Assembly (NCBI GenBank): GCA_017451265.1
Contig: JAFSPU010000003.1
Location: forward strand, 186,001 to 250,000
DNA from: Clostridiales bacterium
GTDB taxonomy: Bacteria; Bacillota; Clostridia; Saccharofermentanales; Saccharofermentanaceae
DNA: 64,000 bases
Reading direction: 5' to 3'
The translations under genes and the position numbers were made by a program. Of this stretch, positions 6,432-14,890 are shown in pieces. Position 1 is the first letter of the stretch. The number at the start of each line of letters is the position of its first letter. Under the pieces are notes generated by a model. It saw only the letters and a program-made list of their open reading frames with translations. It was not told the origin of the DNA and did not search any database.

Positions 6432-6866
6432 TTATGAAGGCTGCTGTGTGAGATATGTAGATGAGATATAGAATCCGTCAGATGTCTTATACCAGGAAGA
6501 ATCCGTAACAGCTACGATCTGAACCTGCTGATTACGTGTAAGTGTTCCTACGATATCGTAATCAGTGGAAGGGCCCTTTCTTACTCTCAGGAACTCGCCC
6601 TCAGATACAGCTGCATACATGATTACGGGTGTATCAAGAGTAGTCTCTGCCCATGTAACCGCGATGTCGCTGGAAGGCAGCGGACCCGAATATACGGGGA
6701 TCGTGGTTGTAGGAGTTGTGGTGGTCTCCACGGGAATCGGTGTAGGTGTTAATTCTGCGAATGATGTCTCAGTTGTCTTATCATCTTTTCCGCATGCTGT
6801 GAAGCCTGCGAGAACAGCCGTTACGCACAATACAGAAACAATCTTCTTAATTTCGCTATTCTTCAC
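6432..6866 (-). CDS. SH3-domain lipoprotein
   Basis: A 144-residue lipoprotein starting at a GTG codon, with GGAGG eight bases upstream. The signal peptide ends in the lipobox LAGFTAC at Cys25. A low-complexity linker rich in Thr and Pro follows (residues 30-60). The C-terminal half is a bacterial SH3 domain: FLRVRKGPSTDYDIVGTL, QVQIVAV, SWYKTSDGFYISSTYL. SH3b domains bind cell wall peptides or surface glycans, so this is probably an envelope-tethered wall-binding protein. It has no enzymatic domain. Its own terminator follows, and no operon partner is evident. Confidence 0.88.
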   Translation of the reverse strand: MKNSEIKKIVSVLCVTAVLAGFTACGKDDKTTETSFAELTPTPIPVETTTTPTTTIPVYSGPLPSSDIAVTWAETTLDTPVIMYAAVSEGEFLRVRKGPSTDYDIVGTLTRNQQVQIVAVTDSSWYKTSDGFYISSTYLTQQPS

Positions 6867-6943
6867 GGTTGTCGCCTCCGATAAAAATCTACTCTAATTA
6901 TATACTATTTTTCGTTTATACAAATATTTTTATAATTTTTCTT

Positions 6944-7522
6944 TTAATCCGCCAGAAGATAGAAAGCCTCGTGGTCTTCCCACCTTCCGTTGATGTGCAT
7001 GTAGGACACGCGGTGCCCCTCATGAGTGAAGCCGCAGCGCCTGATAAGCGCGAGTGACCGCTCATTGTGAGGCAGTATGAAGGCCTCTATCCTGTGTATG
7101 TGCATGATATCCATGATCATGCTGCACGCCTCGGTAACTGCCTCCGTCATGTAGCCCTGCCCTGTGGCGTTCTCGTCAAGGTGGTAGCCCACGGAGCAAC
7201 TCATCATGCCGCCGAAAGCGAAGTTAAAGAAAGTCACCTTGCCTATTATCCTGCCGGGGTCATCCTTAAGCGAGACGTAAAGAGGCACCAGCCTGCCGTG
7301 AAGGTATTCTCCCGCGTCATAGCGCAGGTAGTTCTTCTGCACGCGCTCGGTGAAGTAGATGTCATCGTGCGTCTGTGCCCACTGCTTGTGGAAAAGTCTG
7401 TTGCGTACCAGGTAATCCGTCACGGGCTTGTACGCAGACCTTTTCAGCACCGACAGCCTAAGCCTGTCCGTCTCCATGGCGAAAAGCTCGCTTCCTCTTA
7501 ACCTGTCCGCGATCACATACAT
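6944..7522 (-). CDS. GNAT N-acetyltransferase (RimJ/RimL type)
   Basis: A 192-residue acetyltransferase of the RimJ/RimL-like GNAT group. Signs are METDRLRLS near the start, GKVTFFNF and SVGYHLDE in the middle beta strands, the acetyl-CoA loop NATGQGYMTEAV, then NERSLALIRRCGFTHEG near the end. The acceptor may be a protein N-terminus or a small molecule; the sequence does not say. Its ATG is one base away from the stop of the upstream hydrolase, and it has only a weak ribosome binding site, so it is probably translated by coupling as the second gene of a two-gene operon. Confidence 0.88.
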   Translation of the reverse strand: MYVIADRLRGSELFAMETDRLRLSVLKRSAYKPVTDYLVRNRLFHKQWAQTHDDIYFTERVQKNYLRYDAGEYLHGRLVPLYVSLKDDPGRIIGKVTFFNFAFGGMMSCSVGYHLDENATGQGYMTEAVTEACSMIMDIMHIHRIEAFILPHNERSLALIRRCGFTHEGHRVSYMHINGRWEDHEAFYLLAD

Positions 7523-7523
7523 A

Positions 7524-8255
7524 TCACTGCTGCCCTGCCTGCACGAAAGAAATGATCACGCTCACTGTGATCTCGATCTGTTCCTGCCCTGTTATAGAAG
7601 CTTCACCGTCACCCTTCTGTGCCCCGTAAGAGCCAAACTGTGCATGGTTTCCGCCCTCTATCACGAACTCCACCGCATCTTCCCTCACATTCGTGCGGCT
7701 TTCTGCGTACTTCTCCCGATCCATAACCTGATCCTCAGACCCGTAGATAAGCAGGGCGCGCATGTCGCCAAGGGGCTCTGATGCGTAAGCACCGAGCAAA
7801 ATGATGCCGTCGAACTTTTCCGTATTTTCGGAAGCATATATAGACGCGCAGGCACCTCCCAGGGAGTGTCCGCTGATATACCAGTGATCGTAATCGTACT
7901 GCGTGAGGACCTCATCAGCCGCGTCCACGTCAAGGATTGCGAGCCTTGCGGGCATGCTAACAAGAATTACGTCCACACCCTGCGAAGCCAAAGCATGAAG
8001 CATGGGCGCATACGCCACCTCTTCCACCTTGCCGCCGGGATAGAATATGATCGCATTCTCCTCTGATGGGCCATCGAAGAACCAGCCGTAGTCCGTTTGG
8101 CTGATGTTTACGAGCTCATCGGAAGAAAGTGCATCAATGGCCGTCTGGTCCGCACGGTAAAAGACCTGCGTATAAAACGAAGTTACCAAAAGCAGCAAAG
8201 CTGAGAGAATACATACAGCTATTAGGACTTTCTTTCTGTTAGCCATGTTGTACAT
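7524..8255 (-). CDS. membrane-anchored alpha/beta hydrolase
   Basis: A 243-residue protein with one N-terminal membrane segment (residues 9-28) and an outward-facing alpha/beta hydrolase domain. The nucleophile elbow GHSLGGA carries the catalytic Ser at about residue 128, the acid is probably Asp in IYGSEDQV, and the His lies in EGGNHAQFG. The triad is complete. Related dienelactone-hydrolase-like proteins act on esters or lipids, but the substrate is unknown. The ATG at 8255 has no strong ribosome binding site; an ATG three codons in is an alternative. The gene is followed after one base by the GNAT gene. Confidence 0.82.
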   Translation of the reverse strand: MYNMANRKKVLIAVCILSALLLLVTSFYTQVFYRADQTAIDALSSDELVNISQTDYGWFFDGPSEENAIIFYPGGKVEEVAYAPMLHALASQGVDVILVSMPARLAILDVDAADEVLTQYDYDHWYISGHSLGGACASIYASENTEKFDGIILLGAYASEPLGDMRALLIYGSEDQVMDREKYAESRTNVREDAVEFVIEGGNHAQFGSYGAQKGDGEASITGQEQIEITVSVIISFVQAGQQ

Positions 8256-8289
8256 TTTACAACTTTAGAGGCTCTTGTGTAACAGGAAC

Positions 8290-8318
8290 TTGACTTTATT
8301 AGGCCTTCCCCATATAAT
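8290..8318 (+). promoter_or_regulatory. promoter of tRNA-His/tRNA-Gln
   Basis: TTGACT (8290-8295), a 17-bp spacer and TATAAT (8313-8318), 24 bases before tRNA-His: a strong housekeeping promoter. Confidence 0.88.
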
Positions 8319-8342
8319 TCATAGGCTGACAGAACAGCAATA

Positions 8343-8421
8343 TGGTGAGATTAGTTCAGCTGGTTAGAGCGCCAGTTTGTGGCACTGGAAGTCATGGGTT
8401 CGAATCCCATATCTCACCCCA
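8343..8421 (+). tRNA. tRNA-His (GTG)
   Basis: A tRNA with the histidine hallmark: an extra G at -1 (8343) paired with C73. The acceptor stem is GTGAGAT/ATCTCAC, the T-loop is GTTCGAATCC, and the anticodon loop TTTGTGGC contains GTG. CCA is encoded. It is the first gene of a two-tRNA transcript. Confidence 0.95.
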
Positions 8422-8442
8422 CTTCTTACAAAGCCCTGTCAC

Positions 8443-8517
8443 TGGGGTGTCGCCAAGGGGTAAGGCACGGGTCTTTGACTCCCGCACTCGTAGGTTCAAA
8501 TCCTGCCACCCCAGCCA
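8443..8517 (+). tRNA. tRNA-Gln (TTG)
   Basis: A 75-base tRNA with acceptor stem TGGGGTG/CACCCCA, T-loop GTTCAAATCC and anticodon loop CTTTGAC containing TTG. CCA is encoded. It lies 21 bases behind tRNA-His and ahead of a terminator. Confidence 0.95.
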
Positions 8518-8530
8518 ATACGACATAAAA

Positions 8531-8556
8531 ACTCTCGGATTCCCCGAGAGTTTTTT
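8531..8556 (+). terminator. terminator of the tRNA-His/tRNA-Gln unit
   Basis: An 8-bp stem ACTCTCGG/CCGAGAGT with a five-base loop followed by six T. Confidence 0.92.
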
Positions 8557-8585
8557 CTTGCTTCTACTCTTCCGAGTGCTGTGAA

Positions 8586-9569
8586 TTACGGCAGATCTAT
8601 GTGCTCGCCGTTAAGCTGCGTATGCACCTGATAATCCGAGCTCGTATAAATTGAAACGTAAGCGATTCGAGGCTCGGGACTGACTACTATACTGAACGCG
8701 AACTCCCCGTTCTCCTTTATGAACAGCATATAGTGATCAGTCGTCATGACATCCTGAAACTTCGGGTACTGCTCCTCCCACACTGCATTGATGATGTCAA
8801 CAACCTCGTCATCCGTGAGGTCGCCTTCCTCCACATACACAGCGTAAATGGTGTAATCCACGCTCTCGAACAGTTCACTGTGATCATCACCGTAAATGAA
8901 GTCACCGAAATACACAGAGTCCGGCACGCACTCCAGACTCATGTTCTCCGGCATATCGTACTGTTCATCAATATAAGCATCAAAGTCTTCCTCAAAGGTC
9001 TCATCCCAACGCATATAGGTCTCAACCAGATCATCATAGAAACCGTCGGCTGTAGACGTATAAACTGAGAAATTACCATTATCGGGAAGCACGGGAGAAG
9101 TAACACGATACTGTCTGTCATCGAAATTCACCAGGCTGACTGAAATATCCCTGGTGACGCCTTCACCGTATTTGTCGGAAAGGTACTCTATTATAAGCTC
9201 TCTATCCGCTTCGTACAGGTCCTTCTTCTTCACCTCATAGTAGATGCCGGCAGCAAGTATAGCCGTGATCAAGCAAGTGACAACAGCGATCGTGACTATC
9301 TTAAGGACCTTACGCTTCCTGATATAAACAATCCCGAATATCAACTGGTAGATAATACAGATCGGATAGATTGGAACTATACAGAGCCACAGAAAATAAT
9401 GCGCGATAGCATCGAATCCGTAAATGTACGGACCTCCGAACAAGCCGGACATAGTACCGTGGACGCCGACCTCTATAAGCAGGATAAACGGAAGATAACT
9501 TAAGAAGAATAAGACAGCGCCTATTATTCCGAATACCTTTTTTACCTTACCTTTATTCTGAGATGCCAT
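8586..9569 (-). CDS. hypothetical membrane protein
   Basis: A 327-residue protein starting at the ATG at 9569, which lies eight bases after GGGAGG; longer readings begin inside that motif. Three hydrophobic segments fall at about 14-36, 58-80 and 88-110. An acidic, mainly extracytoplasmic domain of about 210 residues follows, rich in Asp, Glu and Tyr (SDKYGEGV, YIDEQYDMPEN, YVEEGDLTDDEVVD). No catalytic motif or known family is evident. It lies alone between convergent plus-strand tRNA units. Confidence 0.72.
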   Translation of the reverse strand: MASQNKGKVKKVFGIIGAVLFFLSYLPFILLIEVGVHGTMSGLFGGPYIYGFDAIAHYFLWLCIVPIYPICIIYQLIFGIVYIRKRKVLKIVTIAVVTCLITAILAAGIYYEVKKKDLYEADRELIIEYLSDKYGEGVTRDISVSLVNFDDRQYRVTSPVLPDNGNFSVYTSTADGFYDDLVETYMRWDETFEEDFDAYIDEQYDMPENMSLECVPDSVYFGDFIYGDDHSELFESVDYTIYAVYVEEGDLTDDEVVDIINAVWEEQYPKFQDVMTTDHYMLFIKENGEFAFSIVVSPEPRIAYVSIYTSSDYQVHTQLNGEHIDLP

Positions 9570-9659
9570 ATCCATCACCTCCCTGTTAAGGTGATAGTAC
9601 AATATTTATTTTGATTATCAAACTATTTTGAAGTAATTCCCACAATTTGCCACAGTTTC

Positions 9660-9688
9660 TTGATTTATCAAGGGCATTAACATATAAT
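9660..9688 (+). promoter_or_regulatory. promoter of tRNA-Lys
   Basis: TTGATT (9660-9665), a 17-bp spacer and a perfect TATAAT (9683-9688), 14 bases before tRNA-Lys. Confidence 0.88.
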
Positions 9689-9702
9689 TCAATAGCTCTG
9701 AT

Positions 9703-9778
9703 GATCCATTAGCTCAGTTGGTAGAGCACTTGACTTTTAATCAAGGGGCCTCGGGTTCAAGCCCCGAATGGGTCACCA
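9703..9778 (+). tRNA. tRNA-Lys (TTT)
   Basis: A 76-base tRNA with acceptor stem GATCCAT/ATGGGTC (one T-G pair), D-arm AGCTCAGTTGGTAGAGCA, anticodon loop ACTTTTAAT containing TTT, and T-loop GTTCAAGCC. CCA is encoded. Confidence 0.95.
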
Positions 9779-9786
9779 ATCACTAC

Positions 9787-9821
9787 GAACCCCCGCTCCG
9801 CAACTTGCAGAGCGGGGGTTC
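9787..9821 (+). terminator. terminator of tRNA-Lys
   Basis: A 12-bp stem GAACCCCCGCTC/GAGCGGGGGTTC with an 11-base loop and a modest T-rich tail. Confidence 0.85.
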
Positions 9822-9845
9822 TTCGTTCAAAAAAAGCTGATTAGG

Positions 9846-11465
9846 TTATCCCTCTTCATTTACTACCAGTGTCGCGGAGCCGTAAGCCTTAAGCGGTCTG
9901 CCGTTCTCGTCGAACTCCGTTGTATACATAACCCGGAACGGGATCCGCTCGGCTGTCAGAGGTATTACACACTCAAGGTGCTCGACACCCTGAGCGAGCT
10001 GGCGATGCCAGTCCATATACATATCGTAGTAATCCATCGGGAACAGTCCGCTGTCGAATACGGGCTGAGGATAGTTCTCAACCACTGCAGGAACGCCCAG
10101 GTCTCTCATGCATCTTAAGCACGGTCTCATCTTCTTTGTGGAAATCTCATATTCCCATGCATAAGTATTGTTGTTCTCGCTTGCCATGCGGAACTTCTTC
10201 TCGCTGTCTGCAAGAGCCTCGAACCTTCTTCTCTCTGCCGTAATGTTTCTTACCATGGCATAGAAAAGATACTGGTCACCCGCGCGGCCGATCATCCTAA
10301 TCTCACTTCTGATAAGGACCTTCTCTTCCCCGCAGATCTTCGAGCACACCGTGCGCCAGACCTCACAAGTGACCTCTTCCTCGGTTATGATGGCCTTATT
10401 CAGCGCATCGATAAGCTTCTTGCCGTTAAACTCATCAAGTGAATCAAGAAGGTCAAGCCCAAGCATCTCCTTGGCCGTGAGGTTCATTCCTATCTCACGT
10501 ATGTACTTCTCATTAACTCTGACAAACTCGATCTTCTTATCCTTGAAAGTAAAGATCACCGCAGGTCCCGCCATGTGATTAAAAAGAAGTGTCTCAATAG
10601 ACTGAGGATCCCATAGTCTTCCTGACTTGATCGAATGCATAAGCTCATTTGATGTCACTACGGGTTCATGGTCAAGCTGCTTGAGCTTCTCCATAAAAGT
10701 ATCTTCATCAACAGGCTTGGAATACAGATAACCCTGAATATAATTACATCCGATACTTTTCATATAATCGGCCTGCTCATTCGTCTCCACGCCCTCTGCA
10801 ACAACGGGTGTATTAAGCCATTTGGTCATCTGAATAACGGAACTTATGATCGCACCGCCGCGGCCGCCGATGTCTCCTGACAGGAAGTTCATGTCAAGCT
10901 TAATAACATCCACATCAAGATCCTTAAGAACATTAAGTGAAGAATAGCCGCTTCCGAAGTCATCCATCTCCACTTTGTATCCCAATTCATGGAACTTATC
11001 GATAACATCAGTCATGAGTTCCATTCCGCCTATCGCGGACGTCTCCGTAATCTCGATGTGGATATACTGAACCGGGATATCGTATTCCTTACGGATACAC
11101 TCCACCTGCTCAACATAATCGTGATTATAGACATCATAACGAGACATGTTTACCGAGATCGGTACAACGGGAATCCCCTGATCAATACACTTTCTTAAGA
11201 ACTTGCAGACATTCTCGCATACGACCAGGTCCGCGCTGAACACCATGTCATTCTTCTCGAATATCGGAATGAAATCTGAAGGCATCTGCAGACCGTACAG
11301 AGGATGTTTCATACGCATCAAAGCCTCTGCTCCGATCATTCTGCCTGTCGCATGATTTATCTTAGGCTGGTAAACATTGTATATGTGACCGTAGTTGATC
11401 GCATCGAAGAAATAGGATACCAACTCCTGCTCGGTCATCTTACGATTGGAATTAGAGTCTGACAT
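9846..11465 (-). CDS. EAL-domain cyclic-di-GMP phosphodiesterase with PAS-like C-terminus
   Basis: A 539-residue soluble signalling protein. The EAL domain (about 10-265) has the full set of catalytic residues: the E of GAEALMR, the N of SVNMSR, the E of EITETS, the D-D of MDDFGSGYSSL, the K of IKLD, the E of AEGVET, and QGYLYSKP. It should therefore hydrolyse c-di-GMP. Residues 280-539 look like PAS or PAC sensing modules (IFTFKDKKIEFVRVNEKYIREIG, LFYAMVRNITAERR). The order is unusual, since sensing domains more often precede EAL. There is no GGDEF domain and no membrane segment. The ligand of the C-terminal domain is unknown. Confidence 0.92.
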   Translation of the reverse strand: MSDSNSNRKMTEQELVSYFFDAINYGHIYNVYQPKINHATGRMIGAEALMRMKHPLYGLQMPSDFIPIFEKNDMVFSADLVVCENVCKFLRKCIDQGIPVVPISVNMSRYDVYNHDYVEQVECIRKEYDIPVQYIHIEITETSAIGGMELMTDVIDKFHELGYKVEMDDFGSGYSSLNVLKDLDVDVIKLDMNFLSGDIGGRGGAIISSVIQMTKWLNTPVVAEGVETNEQADYMKSIGCNYIQGYLYSKPVDEDTFMEKLKQLDHEPVVTSNELMHSIKSGRLWDPQSIETLLFNHMAGPAVIFTFKDKKIEFVRVNEKYIREIGMNLTAKEMLGLDLLDSLDEFNGKKLIDALNKAIITEEEVTCEVWRTVCSKICGEEKVLIRSEIRMIGRAGDQYLFYAMVRNITAERRRFEALADSEKKFRMASENNNTYAWEYEISTKKMRPCLRCMRDLGVPAVVENYPQPVFDSGLFPMDYYDMYMDWHRQLAQGVEHLECVIPLTAERIPFRVMYTTEFDENGRPLKAYGSATLVVNEEG

Positions 11466-11500
11466 AAGCCGCCCCCACTTTCAGACTTTTTCTTATTATA

Positions 11501-12796
11501 TCAGAATTCGTCTACCTCGAGGGTGTCGTAATGCACATACTGAGCCACGGGTTCCTGCGCAATGTTGATCTCCGGGCCGTATAAAGACTCATCATAAAGA
11601 TGGTCAAAAGGATTAAGATCCTCTACCGCGCACATAAAGTAGTAGCCGCGCGGTGACGAGAATGCGAGCGAGTCACAGTGATACCACGCGCCGTCAAGAT
11701 ACACGAGATTCCAGTAATGAGGAGACCACGTTACCGGGTAGCGCTCCACAAGCATATTCGGTATCCCTTCCATGTCCAGGAAGGCACGATTGACCGCGTA
11801 GTATGTGTAGCAGTCGCCTCGCAAAGTGGTAAGTCCGTCGTAAGCCGCGCACGTCCAGTCGGTCTTGTCGGCTGCACCCGCGTACATAACATGTGACGTG
11901 CTCCAGGCAAAGATGCGGAACGCCTTCTCGACATCCGTCATGTCCTCGGTATAAATGCCGTACTGCTCATTAAGCTCGCGGCACAGCTCGTAAAGCACCT
12001 CGGGCTCATAATAGCGCGCAGGCCTCTCCCTCAGCGTGAGTTCCACCGTGACCGACGAAACATTTCCGACCTCATCCTGCGCAATGTAAGTCACAGGGTA
12101 AGTTCCGGGCACCGCTGGATCCACGTAAGAATTATCCACAGTAAGCTGCGGGTCAGCAGCATAGTTATCGGTAACAGTGATACCGTCAAGGTAGCTTATG
12201 TTGTCGCCGATGAAAGCCTCGATGTCATGGGCTCCGTAAATAAGCGGCGCAAGGTGGTCGTCTATGATTGTAAAAGGCACATCAACAGTACCGGTGTTGC
12301 CGGAAGCATCCGTAAGGAGCACGCGGAAAGTGAACTCGCCCGGCGCAGAGGTATCGGGAGCAGTCTCGTAACTGACCGTTACAGGCGCGAGGTCATAGAT
12401 ACCGTTCACAACCTGTGACGCCTCCGGCAGCTCGCCGCGGTAGATGACCTGCGGAACAGACTGGGCCGTGGGCGCGGTAGTGTCCAAAACATTAAGAACC
12501 GCGTCCTGATGAAACTCCCTGCCAAAGTCAGTGAAGCTTATGATGATACCGTATGAGCCAGGCACGGAAGTATCTATTTCGGTTATGTCGGTATAAAAGC
12601 GAGCGCCGTCTACAGGAGCCTTAAGAAAGTCCTCGAGCACCACAGGCGAACCTGTCTCCAAAGTGATTTCCTTAAGAATGTTACCGCGCTGCTTCTGGAT
12701 ATCATGCATCACATAGACACCACCGCACGCGAGTACGGCGGCGAGGCTTACTAACCCTATCCTTATGACACCTTTTTTCTTACCGGGTTTACTCAC
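11501..12796 (-). CDS. Ig-like repeat and transglutaminase-like surface protein
   Basis: A 431-residue protein starting at GTG, with GGAAGA ten bases upstream inside the end of the preceding gene. One membrane segment (residues 11-27) anchors it. Two or three Ig-like DUF5011 units follow to about residue 260, each with the D-x-x-A-P and D-x-x-G-N signatures (DTTAPTAQ, DASGNTGTV, DEVGNVSSV). The C-terminal 160 residues are a transglutaminase-like cysteine peptidase fold: Cys in TTLRGDCYTYYAV, His in SPHYWNLVYLDGAWYHCDS, Asp in the same stretch. It probably acts on proteins or peptides outside the cell. It is coupled to the GNAT-nitroreductase gene. Confidence 0.88.
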   Translation of the reverse strand: MSKPGKKKGVIRIGLVSLAAVLACGGVYVMHDIQKQRGNILKEITLETGSPVVLEDFLKAPVDGARFYTDITEIDTSVPGSYGIIISFTDFGREFHQDAVLNVLDTTAPTAQSVPQVIYRGELPEASQVVNGIYDLAPVTVSYETAPDTSAPGEFTFRVLLTDASGNTGTVDVPFTIIDDHLAPLIYGAHDIEAFIGDNISYLDGITVTDNYAADPQLTVDNSYVDPAVPGTYPVTYIAQDEVGNVSSVTVELTLRERPARYYEPEVLYELCRELNEQYGIYTEDMTDVEKAFRIFAWSTSHVMYAGAADKTDWTCAAYDGLTTLRGDCYTYYAVNRAFLDMEGIPNMLVERYPVTWSPHYWNLVYLDGAWYHCDSLAFSSPRGYYFMCAVEDLNPFDHLYDESLYGPEINIAQEPVAQYVHYDTLEVDEF

Positions 12797-12802
12797 GTGT
12801 GA

Positions 12803-13783
12803 TTAGTCTTCCCAGCCGTTAAACTTAACGCGCTCGCCGAAAGACTTCTTCTTTGGCGCATGAACTTCATCCTCAGCCTTTCCTACCGGCAGGATGCAGA
12901 CAACCTCGCAATCTTCGGGCACCTTAAGTATATCTGCGATCTTGTCGCAGATGCGGTCATCGTCAGTGATGTGGCCCTCATACCAGCAGCTTTGGTAACC
13001 GAGTTCCACCGCCGCGAGCAGCATGTTCTCTATGGCAGCAGAATAGTCCTGCACCGCAAAGCAGCGGTCACGGTAAGCGTTTATCCTACGTGAGAGCACC
13101 ACGATCATGGCAGGTGCAGTCTGCGCCACAGGCGGGTCAATGACAGCCTTAATCCTTGCAAGCACCTGGGCATCGTCAACCACGATCAGGTCAGTGGTCT
13201 GCTTATTGCAGCCTGAAGGCGCGTCGACACCTGCAGAAGCGATGGTGATAAGGTCTTCCCTCGGCACCTTCTCGTCCTTAAAGGCACCCCTGTAACTGCG
13301 GCGCGCACTGATAGTACCAAGTGCCGACTTAAGTCCCATGATGTAGATCTGGCAAGGGTTGGCCTCGTCCCAGTAAGTCTCGAGCACTTCGAGCTCACGG
13401 AAGCCAAGGCTTCTGTAAAAAGCATTGGTTATGTCGTAGTCCTCGTACACTCCGCTCTTAACGGTCTTCACCTGAATGTAAGAGAAACCGTGGGAAACGG
13501 CATACGCCTTCGCCTCAGTGAAAAGCTTTCTTCCCACACCGTGTCTGTGGTATTCCTTAAGCACGCCCATGACCGCGAGCTCGCAAGTGGCATCACCGGT
13601 CTTCTTAAGGCACAGGAAACCCACAGGTTTCTCACCGTCAAAATACGCGAAGAAAGGCCAGTTCTTGGAACTTTCGATGTAGTCCTCGCGGCTCTCCTCC
13701 ACCTCAAACCATTCGGTAAGAGCCTCAAGGATACTGCGGGCTACTGCCCTTTTAGTATCTTTATCTTCAATAAATCTGATCAA
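12803..13783 (-). CDS. GNAT acetyltransferase-nitroreductase fusion
   Basis: A 326-residue two-domain protein starting at TTG, with AAGGAGA seven bases upstream. Residues 1-155 are a GNAT domain with the acetyl-CoA loop VLKEYHRHGVGRKLF and AFYRSLGFRE. Residues 160-326 are a nitroreductase-like flavin domain: SARRSYRGAF at the FMN-binding start, DAPSGCNKQ, and AAIENMLLAAVELGYQSCWY near the end. The linker is short, so the two activities are physically joined. Nitroreductase-like domains use FMN to reduce or oxidise diverse substrates; the joint substrate is not known. It is followed by the surface protein gene after six bases. Confidence 0.88.
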   Translation of the reverse strand: MIRFIEDKDTKRAVARSILEALTEWFEVEESREDYIESSKNWPFFAYFDGEKPVGFLCLKKTGDATCELAVMGVLKEYHRHGVGRKLFTEAKAYAVSHGFSYIQVKTVKSGVYEDYDITNAFYRSLGFRELEVLETYWDEANPCQIYIMGLKSALGTISARRSYRGAFKDEKVPREDLITIASAGVDAPSGCNKQTTDLIVVDDAQVLARIKAVIDPPVAQTAPAMIVVLSRRINAYRDRCFAVQDYSAAIENMLLAAVELGYQSCWYEGHITDDDRICDKIADILKVPEDCEVVCILPVGKAEDEVHAPKKKSFGERVKFNGWED

Positions 13784-13810
13784 TGCAATTTCTCCTTAAA
13801 GAGAGTCTAG

Positions 13811-14890
13811 TTATCTTAAATAGAAATGCTCAAAATCTTCTCTGGTATTAATGCCGTAGTCAGAATAAGAAAAGTCTCCGCGCTCGATCCTCAAGCTTTC
13901 ATACCACGCGAGAACATCATCTATATTAGGTGTCTTTACTCCGGCAAAAACAGCTATCTGCTTGATGATCGCTAACCCATAAGAAAAGTCAGCTGTAAAG
14001 TATCTTGAATGAAGGTCAGGAATCAGACCTCCATCCACCTTAACAGAAGGAGTAGTGAGTCCCTTGAAAGCATTTATACTTGAGATCTTCGCCGTCATCG
14101 CTTCGACTGTCGGGCTTTCATAATGAACGCGGAGTGATATGGTGAACTCCATATGAAACATCGGCAATGCGCGGCAGATCTCCTGCACCTCATCGTCACA
14201 CTTCAAAAGCAGTTCGGAAGACTCATCGGACCACTCTTCATAGAAAAGAGGAAGGCTTTCATAAGTTACTCCGGGCTTATAATCCTTGAACAGCGTGCGA
14301 AGGCGCGTGGTGTGAAGGATAGGGTTAGACGGAGTCATCGTAAGATTCAGATAATTCGGAATAACCACACAGGGCTTATCATAGATCCCAGAGATAAGAT
14401 CACAGCATTCCTGAGCACGTGCCGCAGGTATGGATGCAACATGAAGTTCTCCCCTGTAACCGGTGGACCTTACGGTCTTACCTTTCTGAACCAGACGGGC
14501 TATGGCAGGCACACGCTCTATCGCGAAGAAAGTATTGCCTCTTTCTATGCAGCGCGCAAAAGCACACTCACTGCCTCCGTTACCCGGAACCACTCCTATT
14601 ACCGCGGAAGAAGATGCATATTCATAGATCTTATCAGCTATGCCCTTCATCATCATGGAAGGCAAAGTGATCATTATGAATTCCGCATCTGAAAAAGCTT
14701 TGTCGGGATCATTCGTCGCAAGTGCAATGTCACCCTCGAGAACGGTGTTGTCATTCTCGTCTAAGATATTAAGATGCGAAGCAAATACGGAAGGGTCAGA
14801 GGTATATGCGGTAACCTCATGTCCTTTAGATGCTGCATGCACCATGAACTGAGTACCGATATTACCCCCGCCGACTACCGTTATCTTCAT
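13811..14890 (-). CDS. opine (octopine/nopaline) dehydrogenase family protein
   Basis: A 359-residue NAD(P)-dependent dehydrogenase. The Rossmann motif VVGGGNIGTQ is at residues 5-14, and VVPGNGGSE follows at about 102. The C-terminal half matches the octopine/nopaline dehydrogenase domain: NPILHTTRLRTLF, with the family His, and DLHSRYFTADFSYGLA. Members join an amino acid to a 2-oxo acid by reductive condensation, or make related metallophore precursors. The substrate here is unknown and no partner gene is present. Its ATG overlaps the stop of the upstream Clp gene by one base (TAATG), so the two are translationally coupled. Confidence 0.85.
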   Translation of the reverse strand: MKITVVGGGNIGTQFMVHAASKGHEVTAYTSDPSVFASHLNILDENDNTVLEGDIALATNDPDKAFSDAEFIMITLPSMMMKGIADKIYEYASSSAVIGVVPGNGGSECAFARCIERGNTFFAIERVPAIARLVQKGKTVRSTGYRGELHVASIPAARAQECCDLISGIYDKPCVVIPNYLNLTMTPSNPILHTTRLRTLFKDYKPGVTYESLPLFYEEWSDESSELLLKCDDEVQEICRALPMFHMEFTISLRVHYESPTVEAMTAKISSINAFKGLTTPSVKVDGGLIPDLHSRYFTADFSYGLAIIKQIAVFAGVKTPNIDDVLAWYESLRIERGDFSYSDYGINTREDFEHFYLR

